From NCBI GenBank assembly GCA_026874595.1, contig CM049307.1, positions 4,175,579 through 4,239,578 on the forward strand: DNA of 64,000 nt, read 5' to 3'. Each line of letters begins with the position of its first letter. Positions within the stretch are counted from its first letter, which is position 1. The DNA comes from Sipunculus nudus. Lineage: Eukaryota > Annelida > Sipuncula > Golfingiida > Sipunculidae. The notes beneath the pieces are model-generated. The model ran no database searches and had not been told where the DNA came from. It worked only from the letters and a program-made list of their open reading frames with translations. This document shows positions 1 through 8,582 of the stretch, in pieces. Both the position numbers and the translations under genes were made by a program.

Positions 1-422
1 ATTCCAAACGGGAGGACCCCATGCCACCCACAGGGCACTTGTTGGGAGATCTGACTGACGAGATGGAAGGAGGTGTCATCACACGGTTCGTCAGCGGAGG
101 ACCAAAAAATTATGGATACATTGGGAAAAGCCCAAAAGGTGAAACTGTGACCTGTCAAAAAGCCAGAGGTTTCCACGTGGGGAAGCGAGTGGCCTTTGAT
201 GATTTGAAATACATGGTGGAAGCTTTGTTGGAAAAACGTGAACAAAACGGTATAAATTTGCCCGTAGATTTTTACGTGGTGAGGAGCAAGGAAGGGTTGG
301 TGAAATCCACTTCTTTAGACAAGCTGTACACAGCGGTGTACGACAAACGCCGCTTTTGGCGTGAAGGTGATCCGTTAGATATGTTTACAACATTTCCTTT
401 TGGATTTGAAATAAAGGCTTGA
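1..422 (+). CDS. polB: Protein-primed family B DNA polymerase, C-terminal end (5' cut by window)
   Basis: The frame is open from the window edge to TGA at 422, giving about 139 residues. The segment starting LGDLTDE and followed by FVSGGPKNYGY is the thumb-proximal part of Polinton-type pPolB, with the K-x-Y motif (KNY) that contacts the primer strand. The ATG at 21 is internal, not a start. Known for the family: the enzyme copies a linear genome from a terminal-protein primer and also encodes an exonuclease. Those domains and the YxDTDS catalytic motif would lie to the left. The next gene's TATA box follows 51 nt after the stop. Assignment is from motif recognition. Confidence 0.85.
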   Translation, partial: SKREDPMPPTGHLLGDLTDEMEGGVITRFVSGGPKNYGYIGKSPKGETVTCQKARGFHVGKRVAFDDLKYMVEALLEKREQNGINLPVDFYVVRSKEGLVKSTSLDKLYTAVYDKRRFWREGDPLDMFTTFPFGFEIKA

Positions 423-473
423 CGTTCATTGTGAAATTTTGTTGTGTTTTTTTTACTGTTGTTGAGGAAGAGG

Positions 474-481
474 TATAAAAG
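474..481 (+). promoter_or_regulatory. TATA box for the ATPase gene
   Basis: TATAAAAG lies 45 nt before the ATG at 519, the commonest spacing in this element. It predicts a leader of about 15 nt. Confidence 0.65.
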
Positions 482-518
482 TGCGTGCATGTGTGTATAG
501 AAATGATTTTAAAAAATC

Positions 519-1139
519 ATGTGGTACAAATTCAAACACCCGTTCACCATGTTGGTGGCGGGCCCAACGTCTTCCGGTAAAACCTATTGGGTATCCCGTT
601 TGTTAAATCACTTACACAAAATGACAGACCCAGTGCCTGAACGCGTGTTGTGGTGCTATGCCGAAATGCAACCTCTGTACGAAGATTTGAAGGAGATGAT
701 GAAAGAGAAAATTTTCTTTCAAGAAGGGTTACCCCCCAGGGCTATAAAACCAAACACATTACTGATCGTGGATGATTTAATGCGTGAAAGCGGAGTAGAA
801 ACGGCAAAAATATTTGAGAAAGGCAGCCATCACCGGAACATATCGGTTATTTTTATTGTTCAAAATTTGTTTCATCAGAAAAAAGAACAGCGGGACATTT
901 CACTGAACGCGCATTACATTGTGTTATTGAAAAATCCCAGAGATAGGTTACAGTTTGAATCATTAGCCCGTCAGGTGTTTCCCACTAAAGCACGTGAATT
1001 GCGGGAAGTTTACAACGACGCCACACGCGAACCACACGGGTACCTGTTGCTCGATTTCACACAGACGTGCCCTGACGAATACCGGCTGAGGACTCATATT
1101 TTCCCGGGAGAGGAACACATTTATTACGGTTTGGGGTGA
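519..1139 (+). CDS. FtsK/HerA-family (A32-like) DNA-packaging ATPase
   Basis: 206 aa. A Walker A motif GPTSSGKT is at residues 15-22 and a Walker B strand LLIVDD at 81-86. They are followed by the QNLFHQ and KNPRD segments typical of Polinton and adintovirus packaging ATPases. The length fits a compact single-domain packaging ATPase. In related viruses this enzyme pumps DNA into the preformed capsid. The start is the first ATG after the TATA box at 474. The stop TGA overlaps the next gene's ATG (TGATG at 1137-1141), so the next gene may depend on termination-reinitiation. All key nucleotide-binding residues are present, so the gene looks functional. Confidence 0.92.
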   Translation: MWYKFKHPFTMLVAGPTSSGKTYWVSRLLNHLHKMTDPVPERVLWCYAEMQPLYEDLKEMMKEKIFFQEGLPPRAIKPNTLLIVDDLMRESGVETAKIFEKGSHHRNISVIFIVQNLFHQKKEQRDISLNAHYIVLLKNPRDRLQFESLARQVFPTKARELREVYNDATREPHGYLLLDFTQTCPDEYRLRTHIFPGEEHIYYGLG

Positions 1140-1954
1140 TGGCGGTGTTTATGGCGGGATTAGCGGTTTATGCCGCTTTACAGATACTTTGCGACATGTT
1201 AGTTTCGGCAGTTATTTGGGGGGTAGAGGAACTGTACACGTTTATTCGCTGGAAAATTGCAGGGAGTCCCGGGAGGGGCGAGGGATCGTCTCAATTTCAT
1301 GGCAATTACCGGGTATTTTGGCCTCCTACCGACTCGTACGTTTTCAGTTTGCACGATTTGTTTATGCGAAGACGTACGGGTCGTGAAGGTTTCATGACTG
1401 GGCAGTTAGAATTGGTACTTGGCGAGAAAAGGGGACATTACCACAGACGTTACGTGGAACGGTTCAGGAAGACCTTGGTGGGGCGCATGCAGACTGAAGA
1501 TGGGCCTGGACGGGTGGTATCATTGAACGAGAAAGAAACGGATGAAGTGGTGCGTTGGTTCAATGAAGAAAATACGATAGACCGTTGGATCATCATGAAC
1601 ACATATGTGATGGTGCTGTACCATTTCCCTTGGACTTTGTGGTATTCAGCTTGTATCAATTACCCATTAAAAGTGTATTACGGCCAAAAATATTTAGAGA
1701 AATGGGGGGATAGGGACCCTCGGTGGCAAACTTTTTATGACCGGTACAACGTGAACGGGAAGGACTTTCAACAGTACCACCATGTGCATCAAGGGGTGCG
1801 TTACATGTTGGTGGACGTACCGCTCCCTTTCCAAAGGTTAGCTGAAAATGGGCACGTTCCAGAAGGGCTACAAATACCGTGTTTGACACGGGACCCGACT
1901 TCCAGACCATTTTTCGTGGTGGGGAAAGAGGACGGTGGCACCACAAGTTTGTAA
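1139..1954 (+). CDS. Unknown protein with N-terminal hydrophobic segment
   Basis: 271 aa, not recognised. The first 35 or so residues are hydrophobic (MAVFMAGLAVYAALQILCDM and onward), which suggests a membrane anchor. The rest is rich in Trp, Tyr, Arg and His. The ATG overlaps the ATPase stop as TGATG. A GTG three bases upstream was rejected as a start. No TATA box was found at the usual distance, so translation by reinitiation on the ATPase mRNA is possible (inference). The last 37 codons overlap an open frame that leads into the next gene. Its place beside the ATPase suggests a virion or packaging role, but nothing more can be claimed. Confidence 0.65.
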   Translation: MAVFMAGLAVYAALQILCDMLVSAVIWGVEELYTFIRWKIAGSPGRGEGSSQFHGNYRVFWPPTDSYVFSLHDLFMRRRTGREGFMTGQLELVLGEKRGHYHRRYVERFRKTLVGRMQTEDGPGRVVSLNEKETDEVVRWFNEENTIDRWIIMNTYVMVLYHFPWTLWYSACINYPLKVYYGQKYLEKWGDRDPRWQTFYDRYNVNGKDFQQYHHVHQGVRYMLVDVPLPFQRLAENGHVPEGLQIPCLTRDPTSRPFFVVGKEDGGTTSL

Positions 1955-1970
1955 ACAAGGAGGAATGGGA

Positions 1971-1978
1971 TATAAAAT
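1971..1978 (+). promoter_or_regulatory. TATA box for the 2017 gene
   Basis: TATAAAAT lies 46 nt before the ATG at 2017, matching the spacing elsewhere in the element. This favours a separate gene starting at 2017 over a frameshift fusion with the upstream ORF. Confidence 0.55.
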
Positions 1979-2016
1979 TGAGGGAACAGTATTTGAATGA
2001 ATTGACCGAGGATGAG

Positions 2017-3564
2017 ATGATCCAGAAAGCTCCGTTCAATGGTGATCATAGGCTGCAAAATCATGGTATCCGCCCGGTGCCAGGGTTTGCACACAAAGGT
2101 GCACCGCTGCGTGTCGTTGAATATGGGTGGGAACACAGGAAAAAAGGTGTGTGGATCCCTGAACCCTACTGGGCCAATCACAAATATTACCATCTAACTA
2201 AATATTTTTCAGACAAACGCAGGGCCTACAAGATAGTACAGGCCACCCGTTTGGCATTGCAGAGTATAATATTTGGGTTCTGGAAGCCCATTTGGTGGAA
2301 ATTGAACGGTCCCACAGCGCCAGGATGGGAAAACTTAAACGAAGGCGAACCCTTTTGGGGTATATTTCCTCAACATTACAAGACACCTTACGAGTTACCA
2401 TTACCCCACCATTTCCACCCCCCGCATTTGAGGAACCGTTTGTTGAAATTGCGCGAAGAGTTTTATTTGGACGCGGAAATGATACATTTCAGTAAAGGAC
2501 AGAAGACGCGGCAAAAACCCAAAACAGTTCAATATTATGAATTGTTGCAACCTTACCATGATATGGCATGGTTTTTGCTGGCTGGTGGGAAAGGGCCAAA
2601 ACCAGAACGGCGCGGTGATATCCCCGTACCGGCTGCGGTGAAAACATTGCTTGAAATCATTTTAACGGATGAGACAGAGGAAATAGACACGCGGTATTCT
2701 CCGTGGTACGGTTATTTTCACCCCCACTTGGTGTATGATTATGCGATGAAGTACAAGAAAGTGAAAAAATCAGATTTGGTGATGAAACTGTTTTATGAAA
2801 GAGAAAAAGTAGCTCCGGCTGACAAAGAGGTGTTGCTTTTTCATTTCAATTTGGGTGTGTATTCATGGCACTATTTATCGGATATCACAGGGAAAATGCC
2901 AGAGCTGTACAAGTTTAGGGAAGACATGCAGCGTCAAATATGGTTGAATCAGAGTGAAATCAACGCAGCCAAATCAGCCTTGTTGCAGGTGGAGATGTAT
3001 TTCAACAAGTACTGTTTCGGGGATGATGCCAACCAGAATGATCCTTGGGCTCAGAAATACAAGAAAGTGAACGATTGGTTAGAAGAACTGTGGAAGTTCG
3101 AAAAGGAAGTGTATTGGTTTAATGGTTATCCAAAACCAGGATTTTGGCAAATGCCTGAAATACATGTGGAAAACCCAGGGTTGGAAGACTGGGAAAAAGA
3201 ACACGATCGGGTAATAACGGAATTAAAAAAAGAACAGACAGCGGCAGATCGGTCAGACCATGGAAAAGCTGACAATAAAGAGATACCCATGAATGCAGGG
3301 GGCGGGGGAAGGTGGGACTGGTCGAACCTACGTAAAAATTTTACGGCCTACCACGAAAGTAAGCAACGTATAAAAATGATGAAGTTAGTGGAACAAAAGC
3401 AATTTTTGGAAAACGTGATACGTGATTTTAAAGAAACACCAGAACGACGTGAAGCACGTGAAAAGTACAGGCAAAAATTGTCTACTTGGTACAGTGTGGG
3501 AGCGAGCATACCAGCTGATGTGATGCCCAATTTAGAAGGCGCAGGGAGAACCGTGGGTGTATAA
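2017..3564 (+). CDS. Unknown 515-aa protein
   Basis: The frame is open from 1846, but its first ATG is at 2017 and the codon at 1879 is GTG. The ATG at 2017 is 46 nt after a TATA box, so it is chosen as the start. The product is very rich in Trp, Tyr, His, Lys and Pro and has no motif I can name. The C-terminal third is charged and probably helical. The stop TAA (3562-3564) lies inside the TATA box of the next gene. Its position between the packaging ATPase and a basic core-like gene suggests a late or structural role, which is inference only. A -1 frameshift product with the upstream ORF remains possible, but no canonical slippery heptamer was seen. Confidence 0.7.
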   Translation: MIQKAPFNGDHRLQNHGIRPVPGFAHKGAPLRVVEYGWEHRKKGVWIPEPYWANHKYYHLTKYFSDKRRAYKIVQATRLALQSIIFGFWKPIWWKLNGPTAPGWENLNEGEPFWGIFPQHYKTPYELPLPHHFHPPHLRNRLLKLREEFYLDAEMIHFSKGQKTRQKPKTVQYYELLQPYHDMAWFLLAGGKGPKPERRGDIPVPAAVKTLLEIILTDETEEIDTRYSPWYGYFHPHLVYDYAMKYKKVKKSDLVMKLFYEREKVAPADKEVLLFHFNLGVYSWHYLSDITGKMPELYKFREDMQRQIWLNQSEINAAKSALLQVEMYFNKYCFGDDANQNDPWAQKYKKVNDWLEELWKFEKEVYWFNGYPKPGFWQMPEIHVENPGLEDWEKEHDRVITELKKEQTAADRSDHGKADNKEIPMNAGGGGRWDWSNLRKNFTAYHESKQRIKMMKLVEQKQFLENVIRDFKETPERREAREKYRQKLSTWYSVGASIPADVMPNLEGAGRTVGV

Positions 3565-3567
3565 ATA
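3560..3567 (+). promoter_or_regulatory. TATA box overlapping a stop codon
   Basis: TATAAATA contains the TAA stop of the 2017-3564 gene and lies 49 nt before the ATG at 3609. Confidence 0.65.
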
Positions 3568-3608
3568 GAAGGTGTGTCAACAAAAAAATCAACAGTGAAA
3601 GGAAAACC

Positions 3609-5039
3609 ATGCCAAAGTTTGCAGGTTTACGGAGGGTGGGTCAGGCTTCCCGCGCATTCAGTGGGAGAGGGCAAAGGGTCGCCCACACACCTTTGATAGG
3701 TGGGGCCAAACGGGGGGCCACGTATGGCCAAAAAATAGCCGGGTCATTAAGGAGGGGGCAAGGAAGCTACACGCGTTTAGCTGATCCTGGCCTCAGGAAA
3801 ACATTTCGAGACAAGGCTAGAGCCTACGTCAAGAAAGTGGGATCATCAGTGAAAAAAGGTAGCCATAAAATAGGTTCGGTTTTAAAAAAGACAAAAGAGG
3901 TCGGTTATGCCGCCAGGAAAGAGGCTCTCCAAAAAGCAACGAACCAGATGAAAGAAGCACAAAAAGCTATCCGCGGGCAGGCGACGGACAAGTTAAAGGG
4001 GGGTTGGAAAGCCGGGATTCATCAAATAAAGCAGGGCGCGCAATCGTTGCGGGGAAAATTAATAAGCCTCGGAAAACGTGGGGCTTCAATGGCACGTGAC
4101 CGGTTAAGATCGGCGTCAGACAAGTTGAAACAGTTGACCCGACAAACCACAATAAAGGGGCGTAATTCTTTGAGAGATTTGGGTGCCAGGGGCTATTCTA
4201 AATTACCAGAGAATTTACGTAATAGAATAATGGGTAAAATGGACGCCAGGGGTACTCTGACCACGGCTAGGCGTCAGAGGATGGAAAAATATTTAACACC
4301 GAGAGAAAAAGCTGCCGGCTGGGTCCGAAATCAGCAGAAAGCTGCTGCCTCAAGAGTGCGCGATGGTAGGAGAGGTAACGTAGTGTCAACAGCAGCAAAA
4401 AAGAAAACCTCCCTTGGGAAGAAACCGGGTTCGACCGTAGCCAAAGGAGGTAAAGTCTCTTCCAAGACGGGTAAAAAGAAAATTGATGAACCAAAAAAGA
4501 CGGGTGATGTAAAAAGAGGGCGGAAGAAAGGATCGAAGTCAAAGGACAGCGGTAAGAAAACTAAGAAAAAGATGAAAAGAAACGAGGATGATGAATCCAT
4601 TCCAAAAAAGAAAAAGAACAAAAAGAAACAGGATGATGATGATGATGACGACGATGACACCACAACCGATGCAATGACCAGCAAAAAAGCTCCCACCACC
4701 ACAGCAGAAGCCAATGATATGGTGTCAATGGCCAAAGCTATGGGTTTGTCTCCTACTATAGGGGAACAATTTGTGCAGGGGATATCCACAGGACTTGGTA
4801 CGGGTATCGGGAGCCTTTTGCAAGGCATCATGCCATTGGCGGCTTACGGGATACAGACAAAGAAACAAGATACAGCTGCAAAACTGGGTATGCAGTCCAA
4901 CAAACCTATTGAAATGCCTAAAAGCAATGCACCGACAGAACCTGGGGACAAAACTTATGTATACAATTATTACGATGAGGAAGACAATGATAAAAAGAGT
5001 AAAAAGGAGGAAGGCACAACCTCCAAAGCTTTGGGATGA
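3609..5039 (+). CDS. Highly basic core/minor virion-like protein
   Basis: 476 aa. Residues 1-340 are dominated by Lys, Arg, Gly and Ser, with long Lys-rich runs and nuclear-localisation-like clusters. An Asp run (nine residues, about 342-350) follows, then Thr/Ala-rich linkers. A Gly-rich hydrophobic stretch lies at about 391-414, containing GISTGLGTGIGSLLQGIMPL. Such composition suits a DNA-condensing core protein. The hydrophobic segment resembles amphipathic membrane-active helices of minor capsid proteins in related viruses, but that comparison is my inference. The stop TGA is just before the next TATA box. No domain was recognised. Confidence 0.72.
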   Translation: MPKFAGLRRVGQASRAFSGRGQRVAHTPLIGGAKRGATYGQKIAGSLRRGQGSYTRLADPGLRKTFRDKARAYVKKVGSSVKKGSHKIGSVLKKTKEVGYAARKEALQKATNQMKEAQKAIRGQATDKLKGGWKAGIHQIKQGAQSLRGKLISLGKRGASMARDRLRSASDKLKQLTRQTTIKGRNSLRDLGARGYSKLPENLRNRIMGKMDARGTLTTARRQRMEKYLTPREKAAGWVRNQQKAAASRVRDGRRGNVVSTAAKKKTSLGKKPGSTVAKGGKVSSKTGKKKIDEPKKTGDVKRGRKKGSKSKDSGKKTKKKMKRNEDDESIPKKKKNKKKQDDDDDDDDDTTTDAMTSKKAPTTTAEANDMVSMAKAMGLSPTIGEQFVQGISTGLGTGIGSLLQGIMPLAAYGIQTKKQDTAAKLGMQSNKPIEMPKSNAPTEPGDKTYVYNYYDEEDNDKKSKKEEGTTSKALG

Positions 5040-5048
5040 AGAAAAGTT

Positions 5049-5055
5049 TATAAAG
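5049..5055 (+). promoter_or_regulatory. TATA box deciding the 5085 start
   Basis: TATAAAG lies 36 nt before the ATG at 5085. An in-frame ATG at 5058 would fall upstream of the expected transcription start. Confidence 0.6.
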
Positions 5056-5084
5056 GGATGGGTCGCACTGGAGAAGGTGAAACA

Positions 5085-6398
5085 ATGAACGAAGACCACG
5101 TGTACGCTTATTGCCGGTTTAACCCGGAAGAACAAATTTTTGTAGCTAACCTCACGCAACCTTTGTACAACCCCAACCAAACATGGGAAGTAGCGTGTGA
5201 TTTGATCACATACCCGCCACAGAGGGGGGTCTGCTTTCCCACGAGAGGTTTCGTCTCTGCGTCTGTGAAACATCTGGAGAGCGAGAATGTGGAAGATTTA
5301 TTTCCTGGGCTTGAGAAAACAATGGAATTTAGAAACCCCGGTGAACAACTGGAAGATTCATCACTGGTCCCTATAAGTGTTTGTGACAACAGACCTGCCG
5401 ACACCATACCGCCTTACGTGGAAATAGATTTAGGATGTTTGAATTTTTCTCAGAAGGAATACGTCTCGTACATGAACGCTATCATTAAAAGAATTTACGG
5501 GCAGGGATTTTGTGCGGGAGCCAACCCAAAAATTGAAGTCAATAAGACTGAAGGTACCCACCCAGTCCATGGGACAGATTTTGAACTAAGTTTCAAGTAC
5601 GACAAAGAAACACAGTATTTGTGCTGTTGCATGGAATTTCTAAGGGAAACCTGGACATCAAACAAGGACCATTTCAGCAAATATGTGTATGGGCTATATT
5701 TCAGCCCGGGGGTTTTGTCACCATTCGGTATCACTCGAGGGGTTACCTTGTATTTCCCATTAACGCATTTCAAAAAGAACCACCCAGTGTTCAAATACGG
5801 GACTTCGCAGACGTATTGTAATTTTGTGTCACCGTCTGAAAGCAAAAACCCTTTAATACCTGGCCAAAAGAATATTTTGGGGAAAGTGGTGCTACAGGAA
5901 GACAAACAATGGGGTGAGGGCGCACCAGACATTTTGGAAAAACATTTCAAACGTATGACTATGCTCTACTGCTTCAAATTTGTAGATTACATATCAGACA
6001 ATCGTACGTTTTTACTTTCCTGCAATTTAATTACACCGTCATACATTTGGGGACGGGAAAACGGTAACGAAGCCCGTTGGGACATGTACCCGTTATTGGT
6101 ATGGCCTTCTTCGGCGAAAGGTCATTATGAACCAAAAAATTTAAAATTTTTTCCGTTGCATAGCACAGCAGAAACCAGTCTGGTGATTTTTAAATTGCAG
6201 GACATGGAAACAGAACAACCTCTCTTATTGGATTCCGGGTCGGTGGTTATAGGGTTGGTGTTCAAGTACAACCCGATGCCAAACAGAAGCGTGTTTTACC
6301 GTCCAATCACATATCCGCATGATTGGAAAGAAGGTGCTGATTGGTCCGAAATTTTACAATCTGAAACAGAGATGAAATCCATGGCCACATTTTCTTAA
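5085..6398 (+). CDS. Putative minor capsid/penton-like structural protein
   Basis: 437 aa. Near the N-terminus the segment IFVANLTQPLYNPNQTWEVA and the following Tyr-Pro-Pro recall the N-terminal beta-strand signature (aromatic, PLYL, WEVAL, YP) also present in the 18912 and 20246 proteins. The middle and C-terminus look beta-rich. Proteins with this signature are frequent in animal Polintons, but I cannot assign a precise role. Penton, fibre-associated or other minor capsid protein are all possible. The start at 5085 is preferred to 5058 because of the TATA position. The gene lies between the core-like gene and the acidic gene on the same strand. Confidence 0.65.
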   Translation: MNEDHVYAYCRFNPEEQIFVANLTQPLYNPNQTWEVACDLITYPPQRGVCFPTRGFVSASVKHLESENVEDLFPGLEKTMEFRNPGEQLEDSSLVPISVCDNRPADTIPPYVEIDLGCLNFSQKEYVSYMNAIIKRIYGQGFCAGANPKIEVNKTEGTHPVHGTDFELSFKYDKETQYLCCCMEFLRETWTSNKDHFSKYVYGLYFSPGVLSPFGITRGVTLYFPLTHFKKNHPVFKYGTSQTYCNFVSPSESKNPLIPGQKNILGKVVLQEDKQWGEGAPDILEKHFKRMTMLYCFKFVDYISDNRTFLLSCNLITPSYIWGRENGNEARWDMYPLLVWPSSAKGHYEPKNLKFFPLHSTAETSLVIFKLQDMETEQPLLLDSGSVVIGLVFKYNPMPNRSVFYRPITYPHDWKEGADWSEILQSETEMKSMATFS

Positions 6399-6423
6399 TG
6401 TGCGCCTGTGTATATAGGGGAGG

Positions 6424-6441
6424 TATATAAAGTATATAAAG
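6424..6441 (+). promoter_or_regulatory. Double TATA box
   Basis: Two consecutive TATATAAAG copies (6424-6432 and 6433-6441) lie 54 and 45 nt before the ATG at 6478. No other promoter in the element has a tandem box. Confidence 0.65.
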
Positions 6442-6477
6442 CGGTGCGTGTTTGTCAGAAACGTCAAAAAAAGAAAT

Positions 6478-7206
6478 ATGGACCTGACATCCCAAGCAGA
6501 CCAGTTTTGTCCCCTGTACGGGGGAGATAAAGCCTTAAGTAAAAAAGCGGTGAATTTCGCTTGTAACCTGCTGTATAATTGGATGAAAGGGAACGTACCG
6601 CTACGGAAGTCAGAGCTGGACCAATTGTATAAATACGGGGTAGAGGGTTTGGTTTCCCCAGATGTCGATTATGCGCAGCGGAAATCCTTTTTGAACAAAA
6701 CGCCAAACGGTCGGAAAATACGCGACGTACTCTCCAAAGAATTATGCAGAAACTGGTGTACAAAACCAGCGGTAACGACATCAAACGTTTCGAAACCCCT
6801 TTCAACCAAACAAAAAGCGAAAAAGAGAGACCATCCGGAAGACGAGTTTTACGAAACACCACCTCCGGAGAGGTACGAACGCCTCCCGTCAGAAGAACAG
6901 TACCTGGAGGAAACGGGGCATTACCCATACGGAGAACCAGTTCCGGAAAGGAAACAAAAAGTCAGCAAAAACAAAGTCGGTACTTCCCGTGCCAAAGGTG
7001 GGGTACCGTATCACCCCCAAACTGGTCGGAGCAGGAGCAGGTGGATAGAAGACCCAGACGAGGAGGAGGAGGAGGAAGACGACGAAGATTATTTCAGGGA
7101 GGAAGAGGGGGGTTACGAAGATCAATCGAACGAAGGGTATTACTGGGAGAGAGAAGAAGACACAGACGAAGAGACCCATCTCCCCCCGAAACACCGGCGC
7201 CAGTAG
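6478..7206 (+). CDS. Acidic-tailed protein of unknown function
   Basis: 242 aa. The N-terminal 95 residues look globular (Cys, Leu, Tyr and Trp present). They are followed by a Lys/Pro-rich linker and an acidic tail with Glu/Asp runs at about residues 197-215 and again near the end. The codon at 6448 is GTG, so the first ATG (6478) is used. A long Arg-rich frame overlaps the second half (see findings). The layout of an acidic tail, an overlapping Arg-rich frame and a splice acceptor downstream is reminiscent of late non-structural packaging or splicing genes of adenoviruses, but this is analogy without detectable sequence similarity. Confidence 0.68.
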   Translation: MDLTSQADQFCPLYGGDKALSKKAVNFACNLLYNWMKGNVPLRKSELDQLYKYGVEGLVSPDVDYAQRKSFLNKTPNGRKIRDVLSKELCRNWCTKPAVTTSNVSKPLSTKQKAKKRDHPEDEFYETPPPERYERLPSEEQYLEETGHYPYGEPVPERKQKVSKNKVGTSRAKGGVPYHPQTGRSRSRWIEDPDEEEEEEDDEDYFREEEGGYEDQSNEGYYWEREEDTDEETHLPPKHRRQ

Positions 7207-7249
7207 AAAACAAACCACCCCAGGAACGAAAAGTAAAACGTGAAGTCGA

Positions 7250-7272
7250 TTTCTATTTTCCTTTTTGAACAG
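7250..7272 (+). promoter_or_regulatory. Likely 3' splice site before the integrase
   Basis: A pyrimidine-rich tract beginning TTTCTATTTTCC ends in CAG at 7270-7272, six bases before the integrase ATG (7279). No TATA box was found at the usual distance, so the integrase may be made from a spliced mRNA. The donor is not determined. Confidence 0.45.
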
Positions 7273-7278
7273 GAACAA

Positions 7279-8325
7279 ATGGAAGAAGCGTTTCACAAGA
7301 GCCCGTATGCTTACACAGGAAACGTAAAAGCTTTGGCAAAAGCAGCTAGAGTGAAAGAAGATGAAGCGAGAGAGTATTTGGGGAGGCAGAACGCTTATAC
7401 ATTATTTAGACCAGTCAGGCGGCGTTACAGGCGAGCCCGTATTTTGGTAGGGGGTTTAGACGCACAGTGGCAGGCAGATTTGGCGGACATGCAACAGATC
7501 GCTGGAAAAAACCAAAACCACAAGTATATTTTAACTATCATCGATGTGCTTTCACGTTACGCTTGGGCAGTGCCACTAAAAGACAAGACAGGTTCACAAG
7601 TGGCTTCGGCATTCGAATCCGTATTTGAAAAAGGGCGTGTACCTAAAAAACTGCAAACGGACGAAGGGTTAGAATTCCGCAACAAACATGTACGAGAGCT
7701 TTTAGAAAGAAAGGACATCACATGGTTTGCAACCAAAAACAGGGACGTGAAAGCAAGTTTAGTGGAAAGGTTCAACCGGACCCTGAAAAAAAGGCTGTTT
7801 GCGGCTATGAATGACAATAATACGTATAGGTGGTTGGAAGACTTGCCTGAAGCTTTGGAACAGTACAACAGTCGACCGCACACAGCCCATGGGTTAGCCC
7901 CTCGCGAAGTTACCCCGAGTAACCAGTCCGTTGTGTGGCGCAGGCTTTATGGGCACCCATCAAAACTGCACCGGGAAAATATACGCGACAACAGTATCCC
8001 AGTAGGGTCCCGTGTCGTTTTGAGCAGCGCTAAAAAAAGTTCATTTGCAGAGCGGGGTTATGTACCGCGTTGGACGGAAGAAACATTCCTTGTGAAACGG
8101 GTATACCCTGAAGTGGGAGGAGCTGACGTTTACGAGTTGGAAGATATGGAGGGTGAGAGTATAAAAGGCCGCTTTTACAAGGAAGAACTACAACGCGTGA
8201 CATTACCGAGACCGCCTAAAGTAGAAGAGCGTGTGGTTCAAAGGAAGAAAGGATGGAAACTTGTACAATGGCGAGGCCACCCGGAAAAATTCAACCAGTG
8301 GGTACGGCTGAAAAGAAAGAAATGA
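7279..8325 (+). CDS. int: Retroviral-type DDE integrase with C-terminal chromodomain
   Basis: 348 aa. The rve-type core has catalytic residues D67 (in WQADLAD), D128 (in LQTDEGLEF) and E163 (in LVERFNRTLK), with 34 residues between the second Asp and the Glu. A C-terminal chromodomain-like segment GWKLVQWRGHPEKFNQWV lies at about residues 320-340 and, in related integrases, may steer insertion to marked chromatin. The reaction is end processing and strand transfer of the linear element into host DNA, leaving a 6-bp target duplication. The codon at 7240 is GTG, so the start is the ATG at 7279, just after a probable splice acceptor. The catalytic triad is intact, so the gene is plausibly active. 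Confidence 0.94.
   Translation: MEEAFHKSPYAYTGNVKALAKAARVKEDEAREYLGRQNAYTLFRPVRRRYRRARILVGGLDAQWQADLADMQQIAGKNQNHKYILTIIDVLSRYAWAVPLKDKTGSQVASAFESVFEKGRVPKKLQTDEGLEFRNKHVRELLERKDITWFATKNRDVKASLVERFNRTLKKRLFAAMNDNNTYRWLEDLPEALEQYNSRPHTAHGLAPREVTPSNQSVVWRRLYGHPSKLHRENIRDNSIPVGSRVVLSSAKKSSFAERGYVPRWTEETFLVKRVYPEVGGADVYELEDMEGESIKGRFYKEELQRVTLPRPPKVEERVVQRKKGWKLVQWRGHPEKFNQWVRLKRKK
8160..8168 (+). promoter_or_regulatory. TATA box inside the integrase gene
   Basis: TATAAAAGG lies 93 nt before the ATG at 8253, which is the first ATG after the expected transcription start. Confidence 0.5.
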
Positions 8326-8561
8326 AATCATGCATGCAAACATGCACGCGAAGTTTAGTTTTGTTTGTGGCGCAATTAGTCGTGATCGGGCTACTGGTGG
8401 TGACATCGTTAACCATGTTAGTGTGGAAGGTATCGGCAGTAGAGGATAAGGCCTACTGGACAGGTTTGCTTTCGGCGTCAGTGGGATACCTGATGCCGAC
8501 CCCAAAACTTAAACGTATAAAAAGACAGCGTGGAGAGATTATCAACCAGAGCGGGTATTAG
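8253..8561 (+). CDS. Small membrane protein
   Basis: 102 aa. A strong transmembrane segment (LVLFVAQLVVIGLLVVTSLT) is followed by a second short hydrophobic stretch (WTGLLSASVGYLMP) and a basic tail. Two starts are possible. The ATG at 8253 lies inside the integrase gene in another frame and is the first ATG after the TATA box at 8160. The ATG at 8322 overlaps the integrase stop (ATGA) and would give 79 aa with the same membrane segments. Small single-span proteins are common in Polintons and may be envelope or membrane-penetration factors, but the role here is unknown. Confidence 0.62.
   Translation: METCTMARPPGKIQPVGTAEKKEMKSCMQTCTRSLVLFVAQLVVIGLLVVTSLTMLVWKVSAVEDKAYWTGLLSASVGYLMPTPKLKRIKRQRGEIINQSGY
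8516..8524 (+). promoter_or_regulatory. TATA box for the 8583 gene
   Basis: TATAAAAAG lies inside the end of the small membrane gene, 67 nt before the ATG at 8583. Confidence 0.6.
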
Positions 8562-8582
8562 CGTAGACAAAAAATTAAAACC

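Noticed and set aside
1915-1928. Possible -1 slippery site (TTTTTC, GGGGAAAG) between the 1139 and 2017 genes
   Set aside because: No heptamer is in the right frame for canonical slippage, and a TATA box supports a separate start at 2017.
4331-4831. Long minus-strand ORF with Ser/Phe runs
   Set aside because: It is the antisense of Lys/Asp-rich codons of the basic core-like gene.
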